A model generated the notes under the pieces. That model was not told where the DNA came from and searched no databases. It saw only the letters and a list, made by a program, of their open reading frames with translations. From NCBI GenBank assembly GCA_030407315.1, contig JALQPE010001895.1, positions 93,267-157,266 on the forward strand: a stretch of 64,000 nucleotides of DNA, in the 5' to 3' direction. The stretch comes from Asparagopsis taxiformis. Taxonomy: Eukaryota; Rhodophyta; Florideophyceae; Bonnemaisoniales; Bonnemaisoniaceae. This document shows, one piece after another, positions 20,254-28,965 of this stretch. The position numbers and the translations under genes were made by a program. The first letter of the stretch is position 1, and each line of letters opens with the position of its first letter.

Positions 20254-21154
20254 GGCGCGGTTTGTTGTTGCCGATTCGAGTGCAGCGCTCTCGGCGGCTG
20301 CAAATAGCGTCTCAACGCTCGATACGCGTTGTGTTGGACAGACTGTCTATCCATGACCATTGTGTGTTTGATTGGTGAGGCAAGACGATTGTGTAATCTT
20401 TTGCGCGATTTTCAAGTGTGATTGGCTGCATAGGCTCCAATAGAAGATTGTCCAATGCCGCGCGATCGTGTTGGACGGCGGCGCTTGCACGCCCGACTGG
20501 CTCACACTGCTCATATTGCTTCCAATGTGCACGCTGCGCCTGTTTTGGCGCGTTTTTCGTTTGTTGCAACGCGCTCAAATCATGGCAATCCTTGTGTGCC
20601 ATGATTGGTTGTGCTGTGTACAGCGGATCCCAAATTATTGCCTGCCTCACGCAGTCAGTGCTTGACCATCTCTCTCTGTCTACACTTCTTCAGTGTCGAT
20701 TGCCCTCACCGATGACGTGGGAAATCTATTCAAACCAATGACGCAATACCCTCGGGTACCACGACACACCAGAAACAATTTAATCAAACATAGATACAGA
20801 TTTTACCTCCACACCCTCTCCAACCCCCTCGCGCCACAGCACCCAAACCCGACGCGACCGACCGACCGACACAACACCGTCCACCAGACAGCAAGTTTCC
20901 AGCGCAACATCCCATCACGTCCAGCGAGGAGCGTACGCCAGTGGCGCGCATCGACGCTCCGCCGCCAAAATCTGCAACGTAGACAGCGCAACTTGGTCAA
21001 AAGCGCATCCAACCCTGACGTGCACCGTGAAAAAGCCTCAATTTGTTGTCACAAAGCGCTGCCACGATGGCAAGCACCAACCAAAACGCGCGCACAATGC
21101 AATACAAACCGCGCGCAACCGCCAGCAAGCGCCGCCGAGCGCGCACCAAACAGC
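20254..21154. other. Long A/C-rich leader region between prefoldin-like gene and member C
   Basis: The left half is the prefoldin-like promoter. From about 20760 the plus strand is strikingly A/C-rich, like the leaders of other genes here. The downstream frame stays open through this stretch, with an in-frame ATG at 20738. The translation (Arg/His/Asn/Pro-rich, no domain) looks like an untranslated leader. Confidence 0.4.
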
Positions 21155-21724
21155 ATGCCATCCACGTCGCGACATCGACCAAAACGTCCGTCCTCGCCAG
21201 ATATGCATGGCGACGCGTCCTCCACTGACGACGCTTCCGCACATGAAAAGTACACACATCTCGCCAATCGACTTCTCACCGCCCCCGATCGTCCCGACAT
21301 GTCGCGATACGACCTGCTCGTGCATCTTGTGCTCAGCGACCGCGACATGAACAACCGTCTCCGCTACGCCCAGCTATCCGACGCTGGTTTGCGCGAGCGA
21401 TCCGCCGAGGACGATCGCAAACGCCCCGGTCGTTGTCGCAGACGCCGAGAGAAGCGTCGCGCGCGTGCTCATACGGCCGTTTCCGAGTCGGATCGCGCGT
21501 GTAGTGGAGTGAGCGATGCGCGAGATACTTCCGTCGTCAGTGATGATGTGCGCCAGCATTGTGTCGTTTGTGGATTTCATGATGATGATGATAATGATGC
21601 TGCTGCTGGCGATTCGTCGAGTTTTTCGTCGTGGGAGAATGTTGGTGGCCTGCACACTGATAGTAGTGAATATGGGGACAGTGAATCGGAGAGTGACAGT
21701 GACAGTGACTGGAGTTCGTTCTGA
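21155..21724 (+). CDS. Basic-then-acidic low-complexity protein, possible diverged member C
   Basis: A 189-residue protein, function unknown. Residues 31-72 (HEKYTHLANRLL ... RLRYAQL) weakly follow the central block of the shared domain seen at 18654 and 22166. They keep the EKY-x-x-L, LL and RY landmarks and run straight into an Arg-rich stretch (RPGRCRRRREKRRAR, 90-104). The C-terminal 60 residues are acidic and Ser-rich (DDDDND; DSESESDSDSDW). A lone CVVCGFH could be half a zinc-binding site but has no partner pair. ATG 21155 is preferred. An in-frame ATG at 20738 would give 328 residues with an unlikely Arg/Pro-rich start. Confidence 0.5.
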   Translation: MPSTSRHRPKRPSSPDMHGDASSTDDASAHEKYTHLANRLLTAPDRPDMSRYDLLVHLVLSDRDMNNRLRYAQLSDAGLRERSAEDDRKRPGRCRRRREKRRARAHTAVSESDRACSGVSDARDTSVVSDDVRQHCVVCGFHDDDDNDAAAGDSSSFSSWENVGGLHTDSSEYGDSESESDSDSDWSSF

Positions 21725-22165
21725 ACGGATTGTATGCTATTTGTATCATCACATCTCCGAGATGTGCAGATGGATCCGGGTTTAGATTTTCCTCGTCTTC
21801 CGTTTCCTCGTCGACAAATGTAAGCAGACGAGGTTGCAATTGTTGACTTGGATCTCATTGGAAGGAAGCGCATACAGTCAGTCTGTCATGTCCAGCAACA
21901 AATTCACAACCCAACAATGTCTCCAAAAACATCTAAAATTCACCACATCCGTATCTCCAAACTCTGTCTTCTTGCAACAAGACACACTTGAACAACAATC
22001 AGGACAAAACAATGCACCCACAATTGCACAATGAAAGCAGACACCGATCCAACGTTATACCGATCATTTATACCGCCAAACACGCATCCGAAACACTAGA
22101 TAAACCATCTCGCATACTAGGCCATCCCAATCCTAAACATCCTATCCCCAACCAAGCCCCAAACC
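21725..22165. other. Intergenic region before member B
   Basis: This is the 3' end of the previous gene and an A/C-rich leader for the gene at 22166 (CAACAA/CATCC-rich from about 21890). No gene is supported. Confidence 0.4.
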
Positions 22166-23980
22166 ATGTCCAACGAATCCCCTAGTCTCGTATCCCGTTT
22201 TCTCCGCAGCGTGCAACCGGAGGGGTCGACCCCAGCCGCGCCGAAGACCGAGAAGGAGCTTGACGACCTGCTGGAGAACCATCTGAAAGATGCGTCTCCG
22301 GAAGAAGCCACCTCTATTCGTAATGCGGCCAAAATGCTCCGCAAGGCGGACAAGTATGGACCGGTCGATGTCACCGCACGGGACAATACAACCGCTTCGC
22401 GTGCGTATAGAAACCGACCAAAGCATGACAAATACAACTTTCTTGCCGGTATGCTACTTTCTAAATCAGGACTAGCTAAAAGTGACCCGCAACTCGCCGG
22501 CCTCGCCAAGATGTTTCTCAATAACCCCGCAAAGTACGGGAAAAACCCGGAGAAACTCCTGTTTGATGCCGTCACGCGACCGAAGCATCGCCGCGGCAGA
22601 CGCGGCAAGAATCGCCGTCGTGGCGGCGGCGCAAGGGGCAGAGGGAGGGGAAGAACGCGCGGAAGAGGTAGGGGTAGAGGAAGGGGTGGCGGTAGAAGTA
22701 GAGGCAGAGGTGGCGGCCAGCGTGCCGCTGTGCCTAGCAAGGAATCGAATCCTGCAGCGTTAAGTGCTGGACCAAGTAGTAGTCATGCTCCTGGACAAAG
22801 TTCTCAACAGCAGCAACAATTGAATGTGGACAGCGGTGCTTCTGGTGAATCTTCTGGTTTCCGACAATCCTTCCGGAACAATTTTGCTAAAGCTTTGAAC
22901 TTTGGCGCGACTGCACTTCAGAAGAAAAAGAAGCCCAAGGTTCGCGAGGGGCTGTTGGATGAACCCACATTTGCGCACCCACCTGCCTTTCGACCTGGTA
23001 GTAAGCAGGTTGTGAATCATGCGGAGGGTAATACTTTGACTCCTGATCAGCCATATAGTTCTTCATTTAGTGAATTTAATGACTATAGTTCTTCTTCTAG
23101 TGAGGATGAGATCGAACATGGTGAAGGAGAGCACAGTGGACAGCATGATGATGAGCACCATGAAGGCTATGATGATGTGCATGACGATGAATATGATGAA
23201 CAACCACATGATGAGTATGAACAAGACTTTGAAGATGAGTATGATGGTGACTACTGTGAGGACGAAGAGCAAGGGCTAGAAGAAGCGCTTGCTGGTACTA
23301 GTTTAAACGACAACAATGATGGCCATCATGACGAGGAGTATAACGACGACGAAGATGATGGGGATGTTGAGGAGGAAGAGAATGATTGTGAAGAGGCGGA
23401 ACAGCAGGATGAGTATGAACAAGACTTTGAAGATGAGCATGATGGTGACTACAGTGAGGACGAAGAAGCGCTTGCTGGTTCTAGTTCAAACGACAACAAT
23501 GATGGCCATCATGACGAGGAGTATAACGACGACGAAGATTATGGGGATGTTGAAGAGGAAGAGAATGATTGTGAAGAGGCGGAACAGGAGCTTATCAATG
23601 AAATGGAGCGAGACGAGGAAGTGTCCAAGCAGGAGTATGAGGAACAAGTAGGGCAGGCTGAACATGATTATTCACATGATGTGCTTGAACAGGTCCAGGC
23701 TATTGGAAATATTATATCGGAAGAGCATGCGGCTGATGAGGAATGTGAGCATGACGAAGAAACGGTGGTCCATGACTATTTACACGACATACGTGAAGAA
23801 GAACATGCCACGACCGAGTATTCTTTCCAACACGAGGATGGTGGCGACAATTCATACCAAATCGAGCATGACCAAAACGAATATGCGCACGATTGGGAGG
23901 AAGCTGTCGATGATTATGGACACGACGGTGCCGATTTTGAATGTGGAGACTACTACGGAGGTGACGACTATGAAGAGTAA
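22166..23980 (+). CDS. RGG-box and acidic-tail protein with an undescribed shared domain (member B)
   Basis: A 604-residue protein, unrecognised as a whole. Residues 53-143 carry the domain shared with the protein at 18654: MLRKADKYGPV, YRNRPKHDKYNFLAG, QLAGLAKMFLNNPAKYG, PEKLLFDAV, then HRRGRRG. An Arg/Gly-rich block follows (about 143-185) with dense RG/RGG repeats typical of RNA-binding disordered regions. A Ser/Gln linker comes next. From about 310 to the end there is a very acidic Asp/Glu/His/Tyr-rich tail with two long imperfect repeats. No signal peptide or membrane segment is seen. The charge layout (positive middle, negative tail) resembles nucleolar or histone-chaperone-like proteins, which is inference. 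A poly(A) signal AATAAA lies at 24035-24040. Confidence 0.75.
   Translation: MSNESPSLVSRFLRSVQPEGSTPAAPKTEKELDDLLENHLKDASPEEATSIRNAAKMLRKADKYGPVDVTARDNTTASRAYRNRPKHDKYNFLAGMLLSKSGLAKSDPQLAGLAKMFLNNPAKYGKNPEKLLFDAVTRPKHRRGRRGKNRRRGGGARGRGRGRTRGRGRGRGRGGGRSRGRGGGQRAAVPSKESNPAALSAGPSSSHAPGQSSQQQQQLNVDSGASGESSGFRQSFRNNFAKALNFGATALQKKKKPKVREGLLDEPTFAHPPAFRPGSKQVVNHAEGNTLTPDQPYSSSFSEFNDYSSSSSEDEIEHGEGEHSGQHDDEHHEGYDDVHDDEYDEQPHDEYEQDFEDEYDGDYCEDEEQGLEEALAGTSLNDNNDGHHDEEYNDDEDDGDVEEEENDCEEAEQQDEYEQDFEDEHDGDYSEDEEALAGSSSNDNNDGHHDEEYNDDEDYGDVEEEENDCEEAEQELINEMERDEEVSKQEYEEQVGQAEHDYSHDVLEQVQAIGNIISEEHAADEECEHDEETVVHDYLHDIREEEHATTEYSFQHEDGGDNSYQIEHDQNEYAHDWEEAVDDYGHDGADFECGDYYGGDDYEE
23210..23587 (+). 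repeat. Internal tandem duplication in the acidic tail
   Basis: Two adjacent near-identical segments, 23210-23404 (195 bases) and 23408-23587 (180 bases), both begin GATGAGTATGAACAAGAC and end GAGGCGGAACAG. The second lacks 15 bases, an in-frame loss of five codons, so the reading frame is kept. Confidence 0.9.
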
Positions 23981-24688
23981 ACAAAAGCGACTAGACTTGA
24001 ACATACAATATCATAATGCCTTGCACGCGATATGAATAAAGAAACCGGACCAGTGGCCTGTGCCAGCACATAGATAATGCAAACGGTCGAGCACTCCGCC
24101 AATTGACCGTCTGGTCGCAACCATCAACATGATCCATTACGAAAGAAAGCGTCAACTACAAAACAACGTATCAGTTTGGAACAGTGTCACCAACGCACTC
24201 CATGCAATCCAATAATCAACCATGAAACAAGACGCAGTGTCGCGTGCACAGCACGAGCCAAATTCCCAGAAACCTTTCCGCAGCGCAAAAAGATCACAAC
24301 GGAACAAGCCAGTCGATATTGGCACGAAATGCCGATTGAGCATTACATCATCGTGAGCTGGCAACGACCAACACACCAGAGCCGAGCTGGCGACGTGCGA
24401 CAGATTGCAGAATGAAAAAAACCCGCCACCTAAAAAGGGCCGAAAAAACTTGCAGAAATAATTGCACGGAATCTGCGCAGCACCACACAGAACGAATCTG
24501 GCGTGCAGCTGCGCCAATCCTAGAATGTAATCATCCGCCACCGGCCGGATGCGGGCCGGACCGACGGGGCTGGGCTGGGCTGATAGTAGCACCAATCGAC
24601 GGAGTGTAAAAGTTGCATCATCGCCCTCAGCGAGCTCGTCGTCCTCATCAACATCGTCGTCATCATCGCATTATCGAGCTTTCACAAC
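23981..24688. other. Intergenic region
   Basis: This contains the poly(A) signal of member B, then mixed sequence without a supported gene. A GGGCT triple repeat lies at about 24567-24581, followed by a TCATCAxCGTCGTC-rich leader that runs into the small ORF at 24689. Confidence 0.4.
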
Positions 24689-24865
24689 ATGTCCATTTCC
24701 GGTTTTTCGTCCTACTCACCCTTCCCGGCCGTGCCGCCATTCGTCAAGACAACGTCCGCGCCCGGCTGGCTGCGCAGCTTTGTGCGCGCCGCCGAGCGCT
24801 CCGTCAACGCCATGCCGGCGCGCGCACAAGCGCCGCCAGTGCAGCGTGTGAAGAAGCCGTGCTAG
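24689..24865 (+). CDS. Small ORF, 58-residue basic protein
   Basis: A short frame starting MSISGFSSYSPFPAVPPF and ending QRVKKPC. Support is indirect. It follows a C/T-rich leader like those of larger genes here. Third positions are mostly G or C. Composition turns T/G-rich, as in 3' UTRs of the window, just after the stop. The middle WLRSFVRAAERSVNAM would make a basic amphipathic helix. No family is recognised. It could equally be a chance ORF. Confidence 0.35.
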   Translation: MSISGFSSYSPFPAVPPFVKTTSAPGWLRSFVRAAERSVNAMPARAQAPPVQRVKKPC

Positions 24866-26286
24866 ATGCCGCGGTCGCGTCTTGTTTTCTGAGCGGGTTC
24901 AATTTTGTGCGCGGTTGTCGTCGCGACGATGAGGTCGATGGGTTAACTTGTAGATTTTGTTGATTGGGTTGTATGTTGCGTAGATGTTGTAAATTTCGCT
25001 TTCGTTCAATGCCAATTGGCGCTATGTCGAGTGGCGCGCAGGGGATGCACGCGCCGCGCGGACATGGCGACTGGTGTGTGTTTGTTTCGACGAGTCGCGA
25101 GGGGATGGCGTCGTTGGGTGCAGCTTGCTGTTGCGTGCGGTCGTTGTCGGGTGGGATGTATGAGTTTGTCGTAGTATTGTCATGCGCGTGGAGGGACATT
25201 GGTGGAATGGTAAACGATGATCGTGGGTGGTATTTTGATGATTTGAAATTTTAATGTATTTCGATGAGTTGTGTAAACTTTCATACGTTGCCCCATATAC
25301 GGTTTATATCGCGCGTTTATCAGCAGTCTGCAGTGACCTCAATGGAACTCTGCGAGCTCAGCACAACGGTACAGATTTGCCTGCACCAACCAATTCATCG
25401 AGACCAATACCCCATCGGGAAAAGATACTGCCTAGCCAGCTTCCATTTGTAACAGCTTTACACAAAAGTCCCAATTGCGTCTACATGCCGATGCCTTGTG
25501 GTGATATCCGGAAGGGAAATATGGGTGCGTTGATGCACGGTTGTGAGAGTGTCAACTTCACAGATGATTCCACAAATGCTATTCTCGTGGAAGCTAAAGC
25601 TCCTATCCAAACGTCGATTTCAGTAAGTTTCACACACTATGCGATATTGCAATATGATCTTTAAACATGCATCAACGATACGGATATGGATAGAAAAATA
25701 TGAAGTCGGTAAGACTAAAAAAAATCTTCTCCTTTGCAACTGCCATAGCTTCAGAGATCTTTTGCCCACAAGCTGGGAGGGTTGGGTGGCGTTTACAACA
25801 TCAACGGTGCAGTTTGTCATAATAATCATTGTTAAAACGTAAGCACCCAGCCACAAAACGACCGCTAATGGCCTACACTGGATGGAACATCGCATCCCAG
25901 ACGCACCAGCCAGGGTCAGATATTTGCCATGCACGCGCTCAATCATGACACCGGAACAAGTCAACGTTCTGAGAACTGTACCCCCTCAGCCTGTACACCA
26001 GTAAAATATCAGCAATTTTCAGCCCACATTTCATCATGCAATTTCATTGGCCACAACACAGTCTCACAAACTCTCCGTCGACCACACATTGCCGATCCCG
26101 CACATGCCATCGCCGTTGTACAGTTTCATACCAAGTACAAACCACGTACCTTAGCGTACAACTATCCCAACCATCTTCCCAGCTTCAATTCCATGATTCC
26201 ACGTCTCCACTCGATATGGCACACGCAGCGCAACAAATGCACGAGCTACAAACTGCACCTCGTGAGCCACCCGCCGCTCGCGGGGT
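24866..26286. other. Intergenic region with a possible two-exon gene
   Basis: Mostly without convincing genes. The only candidate is the spliced ORF at 25254-25835. From about 25960 to 26390 the plus strand is A/C-rich promoter and leader of the isoaspartyl peptidase gene. Confidence 0.4.
25254..25835 (+). CDS. Possible two-exon hypothetical gene
   Basis: Exon 1 would be 25254-25622, ending at a consensus donor (TCA then GTAAGT). Exon 2 would be 25749-25835, after a pyrimidine-rich stretch ending CCATAG, with GACTAA as a possible branch site near 25710. Both splice sites are in phase 0, and the joined frame gives 151 residues. Without splicing the frame stops at 25664. The product has several Asn-glycosylation sequons (NGT, NFT) but no signal peptide and no recognised family. 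A missing upstream exon is possible. The call rests on the splice signals alone. Confidence 0.25.
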
Positions 26287-26316
26287 CACGTGTGGATGTT
26301 GCGATCACCTATAAAT
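26287..26316 (+). promoter_or_regulatory. Core promoter of the isoaspartyl peptidase gene
   Basis: A CACGTG G-box at 26287-26292 is followed by TATAAAT at 26310-26316, 76 bases before the ATG. The spacing suits a TATA-dependent eukaryotic start with a leader of about 45 bases. Confidence 0.5.
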
Positions 26317-26391
26317 CGCCGATTCAAAACCTATTTAAGCCAACCCCGCGACGATCAACACCACCGTTCTAATTCCACGCTCTGAAACAAA

Positions 26392-27351
26392 ATGACTCTT
26401 CCCGCAGCAACCCGCCGCCCTTGCATCGTCGTGCACGGAGGCGCATGGGCCATCCCAGCGCACGCCAAGCCAGCCGCCAGCAGCGGCGTGAAAAGAGCCG
26501 CCGAGGCCGGACACGCCGTGTTGGCCAAGGGCGGAAGCGCACTAGACGCCGTGCAAGCGGCCGTCTGCGTCCTCGAGGACGATCCCGTGTTCGACGCCGG
26601 ACGCGGCTCGTGTCTCAATAGCAAGGGCGAGGTCGAGATGGATGCCGTCATGATGATCGACGGTGATGACGGACCTCGTGCCGGTGCAGTGGCCGGGGTG
26701 TCGACGGTTCGAAACCCCGTGAAACTTGCACGACATGTGCTGGAAGATACGCCGCATTGCATGCTGGTTGGACAGGGCGCTGAGGATTTCGCAGACGAGG
26801 TGAATGTGGAGCGTATCTCGGCGCTCAGTGATCTCGTGTCGGATGCTGCCATGAAGGAATGGGAGAATTATGGTGCGTATCGAGATGCGGTGTCGGATCT
26901 GTTCAATTCGGTTCCGGTTAGTGACTTTGAAAAACTTGGACATGATACTGTTGGTGCTGTTGCGATGGATGCTGACGGGAAACTTGCGTGTGCTACCTCC
27001 ACGGGTGGTATTACGTATAAGAGAGCGGGGCGTGTGGGTGACTCGCCGTTGATTGGTTCGGGGTTGTTCTGTGATAAGGAAGTTGGGGCTTGTTCTACGA
27101 CGGGACATGGTGAGAGTATTATGAAGGTGACTTTGGCGCGCTATGCGCTGATCCTTATGGAAATGAAAGGGTTGTCGGCGGATGAGGCGATTCAAGAGGC
27201 ATTGAAGAAGATGAAGGTGAAGACTGGGGGATGCGGGGGCATGATCCTGATTGATAAGGATGGTAGCATTGCGCATGGATTTTCTACAGCGAGTATGGCA
27301 TGGGCTGCAATTGGCCAAGATGGCGTGTTGACACAAGGGATTGATGCATAG
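26392..27351 (+). CDS. Isoaspartyl peptidase / L-asparaginase (Ntn hydrolase)
   Basis: A 319-residue plant/ASRGL1-type enzyme that hydrolyses isoaspartyl dipeptides and asparagine, repairing or recycling damaged protein. It begins with the family signature IVVHGGAW. GRGSCLNSKGEVEMDA follows (substrate region). The autocleavage and nucleophile threonine is T186 in GHDTVGAVAMD. Then come ATSTGGITYKRAGRVGDSPLIG and CSTTGHGE, which shape the active site. Cleavage before T186 would give alpha and beta chains. No targeting signal is seen, so it is probably cytosolic. A poly(A) signal AATAAA lies at 27464-27469. Convergent with the ankyrin gene. Confidence 0.95.
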   Translation: MTLPAATRRPCIVVHGGAWAIPAHAKPAASSGVKRAAEAGHAVLAKGGSALDAVQAAVCVLEDDPVFDAGRGSCLNSKGEVEMDAVMMIDGDDGPRAGAVAGVSTVRNPVKLARHVLEDTPHCMLVGQGAEDFADEVNVERISALSDLVSDAAMKEWENYGAYRDAVSDLFNSVPVSDFEKLGHDTVGAVAMDADGKLACATSTGGITYKRAGRVGDSPLIGSGLFCDKEVGACSTTGHGESIMKVTLARYALILMEMKGLSADEAIQEALKKMKVKTGGCGGMILIDKDGSIAHGFSTASMAWAAIGQDGVLTQGIDA

Positions 27352-27695
27352 CAGCGCTTGAGCTGGTATGAATTTTGTCCCCATGTATTTGTTGCGAAAT
27401 AACAGTCCTTATGTGTGTGTTCATATCAAGCATAGAATGTCTGGACGAATATCGATAGTGCTGAATAAAGATATGAACAAGGTTTATACCCAGGGTACCC
27501 GCGTCAGCTTCACGCGAGCAATTGAACATAGTTTTACAATTCTAAACTATTGTACGTTTCATGACATGTCGACTCAACCCCCGTGACGTGACAATTTACG
27601 CAATGTGTGACCAACGTACAATATGACAAAAAATAGCAAACGTGCGGCCCAAAAACAATTTCGCCGAACAAAATAGAAACAGCAGAGAAAACACG
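27352..27695. other. Convergent intergenic region
   Basis: The 3' ends of two convergent genes. Holds AATAAA at 27464-27469 and the 8-base palindrome GGGTACCC near 27493. No gene is supported. Confidence 0.4.
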
Positions 27696-28604
27696 TCACA
27701 CAGCGCCAGCACGAATCAGAAGCCTCGAAATCGTCTGAGCCTTGACACATCTCCTGGCCTCATCCAGCGCGGTCGTCACCCCATCCGCGGTCTCTCCGCG
27801 AGCATTAACATCAGCGCCAGCGTCAATCAGCACCTTCAACACCTCCTCATTCGCACAAGCTGCGGCCCAAATAACCGGAGTCCACTCGAACCGACTCCGC
27901 AGATCCACATCTGCGCCCAATTGGACCAACTCGGTCGCGACATCTGCATGTCCCTCTTTCGCGGCGACATGCAACGCCGATTGCAGATATCCGTACGACT
28001 GGGCATCGACAAGGACACCTGCCTGCACGAGGCGACGCACCCAATCAGCCTTTGCCTTTTTCGCGGCGAGATGCAGCAGCGTCTCTCCGAACGCGTTGCG
28101 CACACGGACGTCCGCGCCCGCATCGACGAGTAGCTGACAGACGGCGTCGTGGCCGGTTGTGCGCGGACCGACGGGGATCTGACGCGGCGGCGCGCGTCGA
28201 CCGGGGTCGTTCGGATACCCCTCCGGCGGCGGCGCGCGCGGATTCGAACTGGTCAGGTTTTCAAACGCGTACAGCAGCGCCGTGAAGCCCTGCGCATTGG
28301 TGGCGTCGACGTCCGCGTCGTTGGAGAGGAGCAGTTGTGTGATGCTTGCGCTGCCCTCCGATGCCGCCCACATCAGCGCCGTCATGTTGGACGCGTTCAG
28401 TTGCGAGGCGTAGGAGACTGGCGCCCCGGATTTTAGAAGCGTGCGTATGGAGCTTTCGTCTGTTAGCATTGCGGAGCGCACGAGCGACTCGCCCAGCGTT
28501 TCGGACACGTCCATGCGCGGGCGTCGGGCGCTTGTGTGGCTGGTGGCGACGCGCCGGCGGGCGGGGATTAATGGCGCGATGGGGAGGAAGAGGAGAGAGG
28601 CCAT
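27696..28604 (-). CDS. Ankyrin-repeat protein
   Basis: A 302-residue protein with about six ankyrin repeats from residue 40 to the end. Examples are MTALMWAASEGSASITQLLL, GETLLHLAAKKAKADWVRRL, SALHVAAKEGHADVATELV and a last WTPVIWAAACANEEVLKVLI. A Pro/Arg-rich insertion of about 35 residues (near 118-152) interrupts the second and third repeats. The first 30 residues (MASLLFLPIAPLIPARRR, then Ser/Thr/Ala/Arg) look like a plastid or mitochondrial presequence. The frame continues upstream to 28763, but the composition before 28604 is leader-like. Ankyrin proteins act as binding scaffolds; the partner is unknown. Confidence 0.85.
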   Translation of the reverse strand: MASLLFLPIAPLIPARRRVATSHTSARRPRMDVSETLGESLVRSAMLTDESSIRTLLKSGAPVSYASQLNASNMTALMWAASEGSASITQLLLSNDADVDATNAQGFTALLYAFENLTSSNPRAPPPEGYPNDPGRRAPPRQIPVGPRTTGHDAVCQLLVDAGADVRVRNAFGETLLHLAAKKAKADWVRRLVQAGVLVDAQSYGYLQSALHVAAKEGHADVATELVQLGADVDLRSRFEWTPVIWAAACANEEVLKVLIDAGADVNARGETADGVTTALDEARRCVKAQTISRLLIRAGAV

Positions 28605-28965
28605 TTTCTCGGATGCTGCTGATTGGGATGGGGCGTGTTTGGTGGTTGCATTGTGGGTTTTGTAGTCGAAGATGTGGAAGATGGTGGTGGATTGAATGAA
28701 TTGGGATGCCTGGAAGTTTGTTGATGTGAGATCGCGATGGTCGGTTATGCACTTGTTGACCAATCGTTGTCAAGTATGCAAATTTAACATACTTTTTTGG
28801 TTTGGCTATCACGTGCTCTTGTCGAGATGTTCCCACTGCTCGACTCATATTCGCACTGACCTCTCGAGCTGTCCTCATCTTTATAATGCCGCATCGTATC
28901 GCCCGTCCGCCTGTTCTTGACGCTTTCATTTCTTCTTCTCGGCACAATCCTTCAAAAGGGAAACA
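28605..28965. other. Divergent promoter, ankyrin gene and M20 peptidase gene
   Basis: A head-to-head intergenic region of 361 bases. A CACGTG G-box lies at about 28810-28815. No TATA box is clear. Confidence 0.4.

Noticed and set aside
20738..21154. N-terminal extension of member C from ATG 20738
   Set aside because: A/C-rich like untranslated leaders elsewhere in the window; the translated stretch has no structure. Transcript data could overturn this.
26542..27384. 280-codon minus-strand frame over the isoaspartyl peptidase
   Set aside because: Mirror of a well-supported plus-strand gene; no family features.
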